Source: Silurus meridionalis
Taxonomy: Eukaryota; Chordata; Actinopteri; Siluriformes; Siluridae
Assembly: GCF_014805685.1 (NCBI RefSeq)
Contig: NC_060885.1
Span: 33,305,632-33,369,631, forward strand
Length of the DNA: 64,000 bases
Direction of reading: 5' to 3'
Numbering within the stretch: the stretch's first letter is position 1; every line of letters begins with the position of its first letter. The notes under the pieces were generated by a model that was not told the DNA's origin, made no database searches, and worked only from the letters and a program-made list of their open reading frames with translations. This document shows, piece by piece, positions 25,260-38,619 of this stretch. The position numbers and the translations under genes were made by a program.

Positions 25260-26093
25260 CCGGGGATCAGGTTAATCAGCTCCCTGCACGTGCACCTTAC
25301 AGGTTAGCTCTCGTTTTATTTTGATTAATTTAATTAGCTATAAAGTTATGCATGTTTTTTTTCTTATATCATGAATGAATACTACAGTAGCTTTAGATAA
25401 TTTACTTGAATTCTTTTTCAAAACAATAAACAATATATTTATGTATAAATGGATTAAATGTTACTTGAATTAAAATGAATAGGAACATTTTATTGCTGAT
25501 TTCTACTGATACCCAAAAACAAAATAGTTAAATATAATAATATATTTTTTTACACATCAGCTCATGGGCTTGCTTTTTTTTTCTTTTTAGGAAAATAGTC
25601 GCGTTTTTTTTATTCGAAGCTGCGACTTTGTGGTCCAGGCGAGTTGGGAGACTTTCTTGCGATGTAAAAACACCTGTGAGAGTGAATGATTTAAAATCAT
25701 TACTAACGAGAAACATTTTGATTTTTTAAATTTTTGATTAGATGGTCAGTCGTGGGCTTTTTTAGTTCACGCCTTTTACGCACCAGTCACGTGTTCGTGC
25801 GCAATCAAACCTCTGGCGTTTAATGGACACCTGCAGCTCAGTCCTTATGTGTTCACGTATGTTCAGAGAAGGTCTTTACTCAATATTGTTCATGCATTCA
25901 GTGCATGCTTTCTGATCACGATGGAGAAATTGGGTTGCATTGCATTGTGCTTTACTGAAACTTATGATACGTTGCGCTTCTGGAGATTCCTGCAGTAACA
26001 GGTGGAGAAACATGTGGTGAACTTGAGGCTGATTTGGATTTGGATTTCTGCTTAAAGAAAATATGTTAAGGGGTGTATGAATGTAATTTCTAT
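25260..26093. other. Olig upstream flank, non-coding
   Basis: AT-rich 5' flank with no coding signal. Short GC-richer patch at 25740-25860. Confidence 0.5.
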
Positions 26094-26131
26094 TTCTTCT
26101 TCTTCTTCTTCTTCTTCTTCTTCTTCTTCTA
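26094..26131. repeat. (TTC)n microsatellite
   Basis: About 12 TTC units, a polypyrimidine tract. Confidence 0.96.
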
Positions 26132-26199
26132 CTTCATATTATTATTATAGTAGTATTTATTCATTAATTAGTGTTTATATTATTGCTTTTATAATTTAT

Positions 26200-26250
26200 A
26201 ATAATAATAATTAATAATAATAATAATTATAATAATTATAATAATAATAG
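26200..26250. repeat. (AAT)n-rich microsatellite
   Basis: Imperfect AAT/ATT units. Confidence 0.85.
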
Positions 26251-26765
26251 ATGTAGTAGTAGGATAAATCAATTTATAAATATATTTCTACATTTATTTA
26301 CAATGCCTACGTGTAATAATTAATACAATCATCATTTTACTCTATTTAAACAAACTGCCTCCAAGACTGAAAATGTACATTTATTTAAAATAAACCTGTG
26401 ATTAATTAAACTAAAAACGATCTGTTTTCACTTTAAATAGAGGCCCTATATTTTGCTTAATATAAATGCACACTGAATAAACCAAACCGCAAAATGTATT
26501 TGGGAACTTTTTTTTAGTTTTAGTTGATATTGCTCCTAAGTATACAGCAGGGATCTTGTGGCAGCAGTTGGCTAAATAAAAAAAATAAGAAACTGAAAAA
26601 AAAAACAACAGGTTATATGAACAATTATCTATATACCAGTGACAATATTTTGAAAGATGCGCTCCATGGGCACGATTAAATTATAATAAATCATTTACAT
26701 TCGACTGATGGAAAGATAACCAGGATACTGAATTTAATACAATTTTTGGTAAGTTAAAGACATGT

Positions 26766-26766
<1 letters not shown>

Positions 26767-26823
<57 letters not shown>
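26767..26823. repeat. (CA)n microsatellite
   Basis: About 28 CA units. Frames reading through on either strand are artefacts. Confidence 0.97.
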
Positions 26824-26828
<5 letters not shown>

Positions 26829-27199
26829 CTCTGTCTCATCCACATCTTGTTTTTTTCTTGGCACAAAAAAAAAATCCCCTCCAAAAAAAAAAAAAAAACC
26901 CAAAAAATGAAAATGTGTATTCAGAGTGGCATTGTAGGAGTAGAAAGGGAACCGTACCTCATAAAGGTGCTGCAATGCAAAGAAAAGCTCTGGACTTCTT
27001 TTGCTCTCTCTTGGTGGCATTTGAAAGTGTAAAGCTTTGAATACCAATTGCTTGAACTGGACATATGTGAATCCCCTTTAATCCTACTAATCCTGTCCCC
27101 GAGTGTTTCTTTGTCTGTGGGGGCGACTGCATAGATCTAAGTGAAAGTGTTCCTAATCCGGCCAATGTGGAAAAATGTCTCAGTGTGCGATATGCAAGG

Positions 27200-27200
<1 letters not shown>

Positions 27201-27251
<51 letters not shown>

Positions 27252-27253
27252 TG
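27201..27253. repeat. (GT)n(GA)n compound microsatellite
   Basis: About 19 GT units passing into GA units. Confidence 0.96.
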
Positions 27254-30200
27254 AGCGATAGAGAGCCTGTTACAGGGATGGAGATCCATGGGGGTGCCAT
27301 ATACTTACTGAGAAGGAAACCCAAACAGCAGGAAGACCTTCTTCATACACACGCACACACACACACTCCCACCCTCCTGCAGTCTGTTGGGCCCACATGT
27401 TTTTTTCTCCTTAGTACCAGGGCAGTGGCCCAAATGTCCGACTTTTTTTAAGTTTCCCCTTAGTCAGCGGTACAGTCCCAGCAGGTAGCTTCTCATGTAG
27501 CCGATCCATTCTAAAGCCCTCGGCTTTTCTATTCTCCCAGTGCCCTGCACGTCATCTAGTCCCCACGCTCCCAACTCATCCAAAACAGACGTTTAGCTCG
27601 AATCCATGCGGTGGGTCCACTTAGGAACAGGGTTACACCAAATAATCCTTTCAAAGGAAGACACAATAACCTACGGTGGCATTCTGAAAATAATAATGAT
27701 GGTCACTATGCTTGGGAACGAATATAATAATATATATTTTATATGTTTTCATTTTTCTTTTGTAGTTTTTTTTAATAATGTAGGAATGAGTCCAATAAAA
27801 CTGCTACACTAAAGTTTTTGAGATTCAGTCTCGGCCAGGCGAAGTGATCTCAAACAAAAGGTGCATGTCAGAGGGGAGGATTACACTGGTGTTAGGGTTT
27901 GAGATAATTTACTGCCCGCTCATGGGAGAGCAACTTTAACACCACTCCTAACTGGGTACTTCTTAATAATAGAGATAATGCGAGATACCACAGAAGCAAA
28001 AGAACATCTGTAACATTCACGAGATTAAAAGTACATTTTATGTAGATATTTACTTTGATTTCTAAAAAAACATCTGACTTTAAACCGCTAACATACTGCA
28101 AATCAGTCCACAAGTTAAAACGGTTCAAAGACCAAATTTCAAGTTTATATTAATTAGAAAAAATTCTGACGTCTTTACTAATTACTTCACTTTGATACTG
28201 TTTTCCTGTGTATGTTGTTTTCTTATAAATACCTGCCCTGCAAGCCCAGATTATGGGATGAACATAAGTAATAACACCAAGACCAAATATTAATTCTTAG
28301 TTCATAGCAAATCATTCTTAGTTTATTTATTTATAATTGTTGTAGGTCAAAGTCGGTTTATACAAAAGCTTACATTTATCTATATTGTATAATCTCCCCC
28401 CAAAAAAAAGAAAAACAATAAAACGTCCTCAATTAAATGCAGTGATTCATAACAAACATTTCTCCTTTTATGCCTAAAAACTTCACACAAAACATATTCT
28501 TCAAAACATTTTATTCATAATGGCACGGAATGAAAGTAAAACACGCAGCGCTTTCATTCTATAGTCGGTTATTTTTTAATAAAAACATTTTTTTTATAGA
28601 ATTTGATTGTTCCTCTGATCAAATAAAAAAGTTTGCTAATTAGCAAAGTACAAAGCATGCATTTTGTGTCACTGTTTTTTAAAAGAGATGTATGCAAAAC
28701 ACTTTTGCATTATAATAAAGAAAACAAAATATAAAGGAAAGAAATGCAAATATCTCACTGAAGTTTACATTTATCTTAAAGAAAAAGTTCTGAATGTTAT
28801 TTAGCTGTGAAGCTGCCAGTGAAACTTAATAATTAGCTTTAAACTATATTTCGATGTATTTCCACAGAGGAAGTGTCGTTACTGAAAAAATACTTGTTGT
28901 GTTGCAGATATGACATATTTGTAGAAAGAACTTCACCAGCACATGGATCAGGATCGTCGACACACGATGCATGCATTTCATAATATCGCGCTGTAAACAG
29001 AAGTCTGCCAGATGGCCACAAGGTCCTGAGCTCTGAGTTTGTTGCGCTTCGCGTCTAGCAGCCGAGCTCCTCCGGGGTCACTTCTCCATCACATCCACCA
29101 TGGAGGTAACAGCCCCTCAGCTCGCCTTATTTTAACTGTCCCTTTCAGCTGCTAAACAATTGTTCAGCTCCTTTTAGGTTCTTTTCATGGCCTGGTTTCA
29201 AGCCTGGTAGCCTCCATTCTGCTTTGTATGTCACCCAGTGTCTGGTTTGCCCCATTCCAATGGGTGCACATGACCAGAAAATGAAGGCTCGCATGAGGCC
29301 TCGGCCGAATGCGGGGTGCAGAGAAGAGATTAACATGTAAGCTATTGCGGGCTGAGCCGAGCCCAGGGGAGTGAGCTTTGTGTCCGGCCAGGGTAACATG
29401 TAAGCAGAGAGGGTCTGGACGGCTCAACCTATTGTGTGAGTCAATCCGAGGGAGGTTGTTTCATTAATTACACATTATCTATTGGACTGCGAGGTAGGAG
29501 GTAAGGAGGCTGGAATAGAGAGAGAAAGAGAGAAAGAGAAACAGACAGAGAGACAGAGTATATGGATAAAATCCTTGATCTCCTTCAAAGGCTTTTTTTA
29601 AGAGAGGTACACTTTCTCCTATCATATACTACAATATGATAATCGGTTCCTTCGCTGCTTCACTCTTCTCCACTTCATTCTGCCTTTTCTGATTGTGTGT
29701 ATTGTAGTTCTCTCGAAGGCACTGGCATGATGCAGCCACTTCACTGGACTCCTCACAACAGCTTGAAGAGAGCTAATGACTTTCTCTGCCTACCAACGCC
29801 AGGCTTTCAAGTTCCCACATTTGAGCGATTCCAGCTGAAAAGAGTTCAGGCTTGTAGCCTGAGAGGGTACATCAGGCGTCTCTTTATTGTGCTCATTCTC
29901 TTTAGGCTGGCCTCAACCAGAGACCTCCACAGCTTTATGACCTGCTCGGGATTACTCTCATTGAACGCAGGCCATCCCTCTCCAGCCCCCTGGTAACCCA
30001 GTAAAACCAGTGGGAGGACCACGACTTTACAACGACCTGGCTAAAATGTGCCTCTGCGATTGTTCCTCATTACAGAGCTCCACCTCCGTAGTAATCACAT
30101 GGATGCCAACGATGGTTAAACCATTTTATTCCAAATCCTGTCTTTACACTGAAATTCTCCGCTCTCATCTGCCAAGAATGATCAAGAAATATTAAGAACA

Positions 30201-30424
30201 CCGTGAAGAACAACTAAAGAAAAGCTGTGATTATTTGTTGTTGCCAATGTTACGTTCTACTCTGTTTCACATTCCATTCCTTTTTGCATTCCCGAATCTC
30301 AGGAACAGTTACACAAGTCTAAATTTGTGCCTAAGCCTGTGGTTTGGAGTGATTATATTTACATCTATACATTGAATATCTAAGCACAGCAGATAAAACC
30401 AGCTGACGTATTTGAATAGGAATT
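27254..30424. other. Non-coding spacer; candidate regulatory island 28980-29480
   Basis: No gene seen. The block 28980-29480 is repeat-poor and GC-richer and ends in TCATTAATTACACATTA, a dense homeodomain-core cluster near 29460. A similar block at 29690-30190 has only a short non-credible open frame. Confidence 0.35.
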
Positions 30425-30439
30425 TTGCATACATTTAAC

Positions 30440-30667
30440 ATCGCAAACCTGAACCTTTGGACTTATTTGGAAATATTATCATTCACACCACCTCACTTTT
30501 ACACACCGTGCACAAACTGTATAGTCAAATTCTTTATCTTATCTTATTCATTTATTATTCTAATCATTATAGTTTTTTATATTTTTATAAGACCAGCAAA
30601 CAAACATGACAATTTTCTTGTACCCATCGTACTTGGCTATAAAGACGCTTTTGATTCTGATAACTGA
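30440..30667 (+). repeat. Probable LINE 3' end relic
   Basis: The segment ends in TTCTTGTACCC, then a stretch resembling TTGGCTATAAA, then TTTTGATTCTGAT. This is the tail signature of common teleost non-LTR elements. No coding part remains. Confidence 0.5.
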
Positions 30668-30821
30668 ATGATATGCATGGAAATACAAATCTAGTTGTGG
30701 AAACAATAAATGTAAATTTTTCTGCCAATGTTTTTTCCACTTTGTTTGATTCTGGTTGTTTATTTGTAATTTACAAAAATAAAACTGGAATTGAAATACA
30801 TTTAGAAATCCATAGGAAGTG

Positions 30822-30905
30822 ATAGGTTAGTGGTTAAGCCACACCAAGCTGCCTCTCCTGGGCCCCCAGAGCAAGGCCCTTAGCCAAAACCCTTAAATCA
30901 AAATC
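30822..30905 (+). mobile_element. tRNA-type SINE fragment
   Basis: Contains GTTAGTGGTTAAGCCACACC and CAGAGCAAGGCCCTTAGCC, the body words of the same SINE family seen at 50001-50150. It is truncated at both ends and lacks a clear B box. Confidence 0.55.
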
Positions 30906-31730
30906 TCAACCATTGAATAAGAGCAAAAAAGAACTCTGTTCCATATTTTATTCACATTACTAGAAGCTAGCATGGAGGGAGACTGGCTAAAGATGGGCTA
31001 AATGCTAATTTCACCGTTCTGAAAAAGATTTTTTAGATTTCGAAACACTTTTTTTTTTTCCAAAAACAAAACCTTATAAATTATTTTAATGCACCACATT
31101 TCATATTCAGCTTCAAGCACCAAAATAATAAAGACAAACCATGTGCACACGCGTACATTTCATACACATTCTAATCCCTGCATTGGTTGTCAAAATTGTC
31201 CAAAGCAGCCAACTAATAGACTGAACATCTTTGAGCTACATCAATGTTTTCATTCTGCACTTCTGCAATAGTGACTGCCCACAAGATTGAACTGGGAATG
31301 TTGGTGTTTGGGGCTCATACTCTGGCCCTTTAGGTCGTTCCTGTATTAAAAAAAAAAAACCTGTATACAGTCTTTGTCGAAAGTTGGTTGGTATCTGAAA
31401 GAAATATCATGGGAATAGAAATGAATGCATCCTCTTTATCAAAAGAATAAAATGTGAATTTGGTGTTGTTAGGGATTTTACAACAATATTATTATTATTA
31501 TTATTATTATTAGTGTATAGATAAAACTTGTATGATTAGAGTAAAAGTATAGATACTTCACTGCAAAAAAAAGTCACCAATTCCAATATGACTTTGAGTA
31601 TCTGACTTGAACAGAACTTGAGTATTTGACTCATATTGAACAGAGGCTCATAGACACCATTTTCATTATTAATTAAAATGTAGTGGATTAAAAAGTACAT
31701 CTATTAATATGATATTCATTAAGACTAAAA

Positions 31731-31732
<2 letters not shown>

Positions 31733-31788
<56 letters not shown>
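31733..31788. repeat. (CT)n microsatellite
   Basis: About 28 uninterrupted CT units, mirror-symmetric and pyrimidine-only. Confidence 0.97.
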
Positions 31789-31791
<3 letters not shown>

Positions 31792-31970
31792 CATTTCCCT
31801 GGTGAAACAGGGCCACGCATTATTAGCGCTTACTAGTAAAGGGTCATTAACTCTTCAGGTAAAACCAGCAGTGACAGAGGAGACGTTTAAAGGAGGAGGG
31901 AATTTAAACTAACACTTATCTAATTAACAAAACAGCACACACAGCAGCGTTATTCAGCTGATTAGCCACC

Positions 31971-31974
<4 letters not shown>

Positions 31975-32022
<48 letters not shown>
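31975..32022. repeat. (CA)n microsatellite
   Basis: About 24 CA units. Confidence 0.97.
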
Positions 32023-32029
<7 letters not shown>

Positions 32030-33187
32030 AAAAACATCTCCCACACAGGAGTGTGATATTGCAAACCTACTATAACATCAAAGGAAGAAATAATAGTCAT
32101 TTAGAAATCTTTGGAATTACATTAGTCATAAGAAAGTCAGTCAGATCGTAACCTCATCCTTGTTGATTTAAATCTACGAACGATATTTAACTACCCATAA
32201 AATCCACAAAGCTCAAATCTCATGCTGCATAACTACCAGATTTCAACATACCGTATATACATTACCCTTTATAAAGGCTTCTTAAGGGAATTCTTGTCCT
32301 CAATGTCTTGTGTAATAGTTCTGGTTGTAATCACAGCTTCATTTTAATTGGATAATACATGGTTTCCATAGCAACAACTTATTCCTGGGGACTTGCATGA
32401 CAGACGCTCCATATGATCTTTTCATTATAGCATTAAAAATATACACAACCTACTATTCTATACCCATAATAGTGTTTTCCGGGAGACGCTCATTTAACGT
32501 TTAAGGATGTTTATTGAACAGTTATGAAAGGAGTCTCTAGTGTCAGGGCTGCTCTAACAGTCAGGACGTTTTCCGCCACGAGCAAGTCTTCAGTCTTCAG
32601 CTTTTAGGATTTTTTTGTATATATTTTTGTATTGAAAGAAAAAGAATAGTCGTAGCTGCTATAATGTAAGCAGAAGACGATAAACCGTTAAAATGAATGA
32701 TTTTAGTAATAAATAAATAAACTCTACTTGTGCACAAATCACTGTGGTCTTACTGCAATAAGATGTTCTATTATAGGAATGTAATTTGCTCCAATTCAGG
32801 CAATGCCACACCTCTCCATTGTGGATTATTGTCCTATAAGAGAACGCCTGCTATGTTTTTTTTGTTTTTTTTTTACATAATACATACACAGTAAGTCAAA
32901 GCGAAACAATTTGCATCCCTTGAGAGCATCTCAAACGGTGTATATTTGACAACAGATGAATCGGAGCCTGAATAAGCACAAGATACACAAAAATAGCTCC
33001 TTGTAGTGTTCCAGGCCAAACAAAAGCCTCACAGTATACACGTCATTGTGAAGGATAAAAGGCCTATTTTCCCAAGTGATAATTACCCGAGGGCAATTTA
33101 GGGATATCGAGAAGGATTACTCCTCTCCACCCACTAATACACCCACTAATACACAGCTATAAACACTGAGTTTCTGCCCCAAAACAC

Positions 33188-33189
<2 letters not shown>
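32030..33189. other. Non-coding spacer, no gene seen
   Basis: AT-rich, no domain-bearing frame and no named repeat. Confidence 0.5.

Positions 33190-33222
<33 letters not shown>
33190..33222. repeat. (GT)n microsatellite
   Basis: About 16 GT units. Confidence 0.95.
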
Positions 33223-33224
<2 letters not shown>

Positions 33225-33892
33225 TACTAGAGCTTTGACTGGTTTTGTTAGCCCATTGGCTAATGGAGGAAAGTTAATTGTGTTCGCTTGTAGGGCCACC
33301 TGTCACACCAGCTTCATTTCCATAGTAATAGGAGGAGGGTGGCATGGACACCATGCATCAGCCATGATCACGAATCATTTAGGACGGTTTAACAGACAAC
33401 CACAAATACGTCCACAAACTTACTTTGGAGCCATGACACAAAACTATCTTTAAAAAAAAATCTATATTTAGATTATAGGAAGTCTCGGATGGACATTTGA
33501 GTGGCTGTATAAAAAAAAATGTGAACCAGATTTATACATTTTTTAAGAAAATATATCGAATATTTATATATGCCAATATTAATGATGACTAAGAAAAGTT
33601 ATTTTAAGTAACCTAGGAAAGTTTTTGGACATCTGCTGGGCAATGTGGAGGAGCAGCTCAATAAATACCCAGTTAAAAATACGTGCAGACCAGTGGTAAC
33701 CTGTGTCCTTGCAAAAAAGTGAGAAAAACCTTCCATTGTCTGATGATTCAAAATTTTTGGGCTAGTTTTGAGACTTTGAGAAGTTCTAAAAGACCAATAT
33801 GTTTTTCTTCTCTTGTTTAATCGTTGGCATGACTTAATTTCCCCGTGTTCTTTACATTCAAACATTGTTTTCTCGTGATCAGTACTTCATTT

Positions 33893-34140
33893 TTCCGCAT
33901 AAGAGCATGTTCTAGAGGCAGCATCATGGATAATAACCATAACCATTTGTGGCAGCGGTGCATCCACGTGCCGCCCCGGCGCGGGTCCAGGTATTAGCCG
34001 TGATTCTGCATCTAGAACATTCCTTATAATCAATAATTAGTTTTTCCGTGTATTTGACATAAAAGCATGTTCCAGAGGCAGCATCATTGCAGCATCATGG
34101 ATAATATCTATCTATAAGCATTTGTGGCATCTGGCGGGCT
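33893..34140 (+). repeat. Imperfect direct repeat, two copies of about 65-80 bp
   Basis: Copy 1 (about 33893-33955) and copy 2 (about 34053-34135) both read GAGGCAGCATCATGGATAAT-like then CATTTGTGGC. Copy 2 has an extra GCATCATTGCA duplication. The spacer between the copies is about 97 bp and partly GC-rich. The flank contains TTTCTCGTGATAATGAGAAA, a near-palindrome found in some fish DNA transposons. Confidence 0.6.
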
Positions 34141-34199
34141 TTCTCGTGATAATGAGAAAACGTCTTTTGTTATGTCGAGATCATGAGAAAACAAGAAAG

Positions 34200-36340
34200 A
34201 AAAATAAAATATTATAATCCATGGTTTCTTAACTTTCATAACATGGCAAGCATTTATTGAAAAAAGAAATGAAGTTGTGTCTGTACTTGTTTAAAACACA
34301 TTATCTATTAAATCTATTAAATGTAGTTGCACTCAGTTACATCGCGAGTACAAACCCAATCCATTAACGGCGTTTTTGGCGCGTTAGGACAATAACGCTG
34401 GAGGATGGCGGTTTAACAAGGCCATCTGTACCACATCTTGTCCATTCTCTCCACTGTTTCTGCTGCTTTACATCTCTCACTCTGTCGATCAGTACTCTTC
34501 TCTTGAACAACCCCAATTAACAGATGCAGCCTATCTCTATAGTTATCATCTAGACCAGGTTGCCTGGCTAACTGCTAACTGCTAACTGCTAACAGCTGAT
34601 GATTAAACTATAAAGAAATGATCACAGATAAATACTGCTGTTGCAGTGCAGCCTGAACCTCGGCCTGTTCCAGCTCCTTTTCTGACTTCGTAGGTTGTTG
34701 AAAGTTTGAACCACATAAAGTGTAAGACTTTGGGTGGCGTTAAAGTTCGTCAGCTGTTTAGTGTCACCGAGTGCTTTTGAATTATGGCCACGGTGGACAG
34801 GATTATGATGTGTGGCAACGCATTTACCACAGCGATAACGCACATCGCCTTTTTTTTTTCCCTCCCATCTTTTCTTATGATGCATTTAAAATGCTAATAG
34901 CTGGTTTATTATGTGCTCTGTCAAACGCAAATGTTTTCTTTTTTTTTTTTTTTACTGTTAGAGAGTTGAGGCCAGCAGAGACATTAGCATATCTTATGCC
35001 TTTCTCCCTCCTTAGCATGTGGTGCTGTAGCTAGCACCGTGGAACCGCATAATAAATTAAATTAACAGGCGCATTAGATAAACAAGCCAAAAGGGTGGCG
35101 CGTTTAAGACGTACGGGCGAGGTCGCTCCGAGAAATGAAGGTGTCTGGCTCTGCTAGCATATGGCGCACCTATTCCATCACACACACGCGCCGGCTCGAC
35201 ATTAGCTGGAAGCGGCAGGCGAGGAAGGACGAGTCCAACAATCATCTCGACGGTAACTTTTGTTACGACACCGAGCCACAATTTCCTGCAAACGGAAAGT
35301 TCAAAATGCTTTAACGTCAGAAGGAGGAGAAATTTTTACTTTTGTTTATTGCTCGTTATGTATCTAAAGGTTGACTGGGATAATTCATCACTTCTTTAAT
35401 GGATGAAGGTGTATATCATTTAAATAGCTCATCTAAAAAGTTAAACGATACTCATACTGCTCCCGTTTGTATACTCAGAGCCGCGGTTTTGAGTTTCTAA
35501 AGTGAAACTTGCAGGTCAGTAGGATTAAAATGTAATACATTTAATTTAGAAATAATTAAATACGTTCGTAAATTTAGCCAACCAGTCAATACTGTGAGCA
35601 GAATTATTGAATATATCAAAATGAATTGGAGGATATTGAATATTAGGGCAAAAAAATTATATATATTAATAAAAATAAACCGAGGACAATGATAGTTTTA
35701 TTTCTCACACAGCTAATAAATAAAAAAATATATATAAAAATAATAATAATAATAAAAAAATAGACTCAGCATTGAGGCATGAGGCACAAATAGACTGAAA
35801 TGGTCAGTGGGAAATATTATAAAATATTGTTTTGCCTCATTATTGCCTCATCATTGCCTCGTTCTCTAGAGGACCTGAATCTCTGGGTGGAAACAGGCAG
35901 GTTTTGGGCTCAAATGTCCTGGTATTTAGCAGAATTCATAATTCTGTCAATATTCCATCATCCATATCCGAGACTCTACTGGTGATTTTCTTTATATGCA
36001 GCCCCTATTTTATCATACCAAACATCTTAATACACTTTAAAAAAAAAAGGTTTTAAATGGCTCTTTGTCAGGGTATAGGGTTTTGTGCATTGTGATGCAC
36101 TGCACATAATATAAAGCGGTTCTTTAAAGCTATAAAAGGTTTATGTTTCACTCACTGAGCTCAATATATAATCTCTTATAGCAGTTAAATCTCACATTTA
36201 ATGCTAAATAATCTCATATAGGACTCAATGCAATGGAATAAAACTGATGTATAACAGTTAAATCAACACGTGAGTCGATTTTAATAATTAACATTTTAAG
36301 CTCAAAATTAACTTCATGGAGAAAACTTTAATCAGTATGG
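34200..36340. other. Non-coding spacer; GC-richer patch 35050-35300
   Basis: No credible gene. The patch at 35050-35300 is repeat-poor and borders AT-rich DNA. Confidence 0.4.
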
Positions 36341-36361
36341 GCTTTTTCAACATTTTACTCC

Positions 36362-36720
36362 ACATTTACGCCCCATTTGCTCTTTAACCTCCACTCTTCT
36401 GGGTAGATGTTCCATTAGATTTTAAAAGGTGCTAGTGGAGATTCATTCAGCCACAAGGGTGTTAGTAAAGTCAAGGAAGTGATGAAGGTGAGAAGGTGAG
36501 GACCAATGGAAAGCAGATCTTCATGGAGCTAGCTTTGTGCACAGGGGCATTGTCATGCTGGAAGTGATTTGGGTCTCCAAGCTCAAGTGAAGGAAAAATT
36601 TCATGCTACAAAAATGTCTGATATAAATGTGTGCTTTCAACTTTGCTGGTAACAGTTGGAAAGAACCACGTGTGTGGAAAAGTCAGGTATCAGCCAATAC
36701 TTTTGCCAATACAGAGTATT
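36362..36720 (-). mobile_element. Tc1-like transposon relic (3' transposase part)
   Basis: On the minus strand the order is a terminal sequence resembling TTGGCAAAAGTATTGGC, then the transposase C-terminal coding remnant. Its key phrase, CCAGCATGACAATGCCCCTG, encodes a degraded DDE-type DNAPVHKA-like motif. The end near AGAAGAGTGGAGG encodes the usual PRRVE-like stretch. The N-terminal half is deleted and the far terminal repeat is not recognisable. Four related pieces lie at 44206-44345, 57718-57962, 58576-59490 and 62703-62760. Confidence 0.75.
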
Positions 36721-36875
36721 TTCTGCGCAAAACTTCTTCATTTATTACAAATGTATTTTTGTTTATATTTGAAATTCTAACCTAAGTCTTGATACAACTA
36801 ATATATCTATTGTGTATGATCTTTACGGGGCTGTTGTTTATTATTCACATTATAAATGTGTTATAAATGCGTTGT

Positions 36876-36878
36876 TGC

Positions 36879-36922
<44 letters not shown>

Positions 36923-36929
36923 TATATTA
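36876..36929. repeat. (TTA)n microsatellite
   Basis: About 15 TTA units, imperfect at the right. Confidence 0.95.
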
Positions 36930-37868
36930 TAAATGCAATAAAAATAGTGTAATGTTATAATGATATAATTTCGTACAGATGATTGTGATCGGTCTTTAAA
37001 ATTATCTTTAAAAAATATATATATACATTATTTTTCCTCGCAAACTTTTAAGACAAACTTTTTAAGACTTACTTTTTTTTTTTGCTTTTGTCTTTTTTTT
37101 ATAAATCATACAGTATGCAGCTTTCGATGCAAACCCTAATCGCCTTGTGATTTTTACTCCTCGGAGGTGCTGTCTTTGCGTATCTTCTTTGAAGCCTTGA
37201 TGCATAATACGCAATTAAAGCTGTAATCCTCACCATTAGCGTGAGCAACTATACTTGTGAATCCACTGTAATCTTCACAGCACAGCCTGCTCTGGAAGAG
37301 GAAGAAAAGCTCACCCTTAAACAGATGGCCTGAAGTCTAGGCAGACAGGAGGCCTGCACACCGACGAGGCAATGCTGAGGCATATGGCCACAGCCCTGTC
37401 CCCTGCCGACTGATACATTCTGGTTTCTGGACACACATCCGTACACACATTCGAGATCTCGTTCTCTTTTACAAAGGCTTCGATTCCTGGTTCACTGAGT
37501 AGACCTACTGCTATTCCGGCTAAATCAAATAAATCTAAATCTTTTTCCTATAACTGTCTCTGATACACAGACGGATTTCAACTCCTAAATAAGCTTGTTA
37601 ATTAGCTGAGACCGGTGTGTTGGGAGCAGAAATAATAAAAAAGAAAAACACTTCAGGATGAGGATTGGGAATAACTACTGTGCCAGATACTTGCACGCAC
37701 TTTTTGCTGGACATGAGTTCGGGTTGAGGCGTTTTGTCGCAGAAACGTCTAGCAGATTGAGGCGAAGGACCCCCCAGTGCCCTTTCCATCTGTACTTAAA
37801 GACCCACATGCCCTGACAATGAGGTGACCATGTCCCTGCCTGCACACAAACAGAGGGGTCAGCATTGG
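36930..37868. other. Non-coding spacer
   Basis: AT-rich to 37130, then GC-richer at 37240-37460. No credible frame. Confidence 0.45.
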
Positions 37869-37871
37869 TGT

Positions 37872-37918
<47 letters not shown>
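37869..37918. repeat. (GT)n microsatellite
   Basis: About 24 GT units preceded by a GTGTGCGTGTGC variant. Confidence 0.96.
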
Positions 37919-37919
<1 letters not shown>

Positions 37920-38164
37920 ACAAGGTGGTAGGGGGGTATGCATGAGGCGAAACACATTAATACGCTATAATATCAATCTCGAATGCTTTATCCATAATTT
38001 ATTCCCTTTGCCAATTTATATGGTGTGGGAGCCTAACGAGGGGGAAGAAAAAAAAAAAACCTCATACATCATGTTAGTTTATTAGCTTTCCACCCTCCTC
38101 TCTCACTCTAGCTGGCCTTTCACTCCTCTTCTCCTTTTTTTTGTTGGCCCCTGTTTTGTCATGG

Positions 38165-38610
38165 TTGTTGTTCTGTTCAGCACAACTGGCCCCATAAAAA
38201 ACTCCAAACAGCTTAATTGCTGGGTTGTAAAAGATTTGCATGTTCTGGTTGGGGGCGGGTGGTGCCGGAGCGGGAGTTGGGGATCGAGTGGCGAGGGAAG
38301 GACCGGGATAATAGGAAAGATGGGGATGAGATCGAGAGACTGCATGTTTGGGGGGAGGCCGAGAAAGAAACATCATCGTCCTCATCAAGTGCATCACTGC
38401 CCCGCACAAATACCCCACTGAATTCCCTTCTGAATTGCCACCAATTACGGGGTTTGAGATCTGGTGAGGTCAGCGGCAGGGCTGTTACCGTGAACCCAGG
38501 CACGCATGCTCCGAATACTAACCAGCCCCGTTTGCAGCCTGCGATGAGAACGAGCGTGTCGGGAACGAGCGAGCTCTTAATTACCTCCAAGGCTGGATTT
38601 CCATTGTCAT
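38165..38610. promoter_or_regulatory. Candidate conserved regulatory element with a POU octamer
   Basis: Repeat-poor, GC-richer island between two AT-rich stretches. It contains a perfect ATTTGCAT octamer (38234-38241) a few bases after TTAATTGC. Two long frames overlap here on opposite strands (38213-38713 minus, 38217-38612 plus) without domains, so I read the island as non-coding. Regulatory role is inferred. Confidence 0.3.
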
Positions 38611-38619
38611 AGTGCAAGA

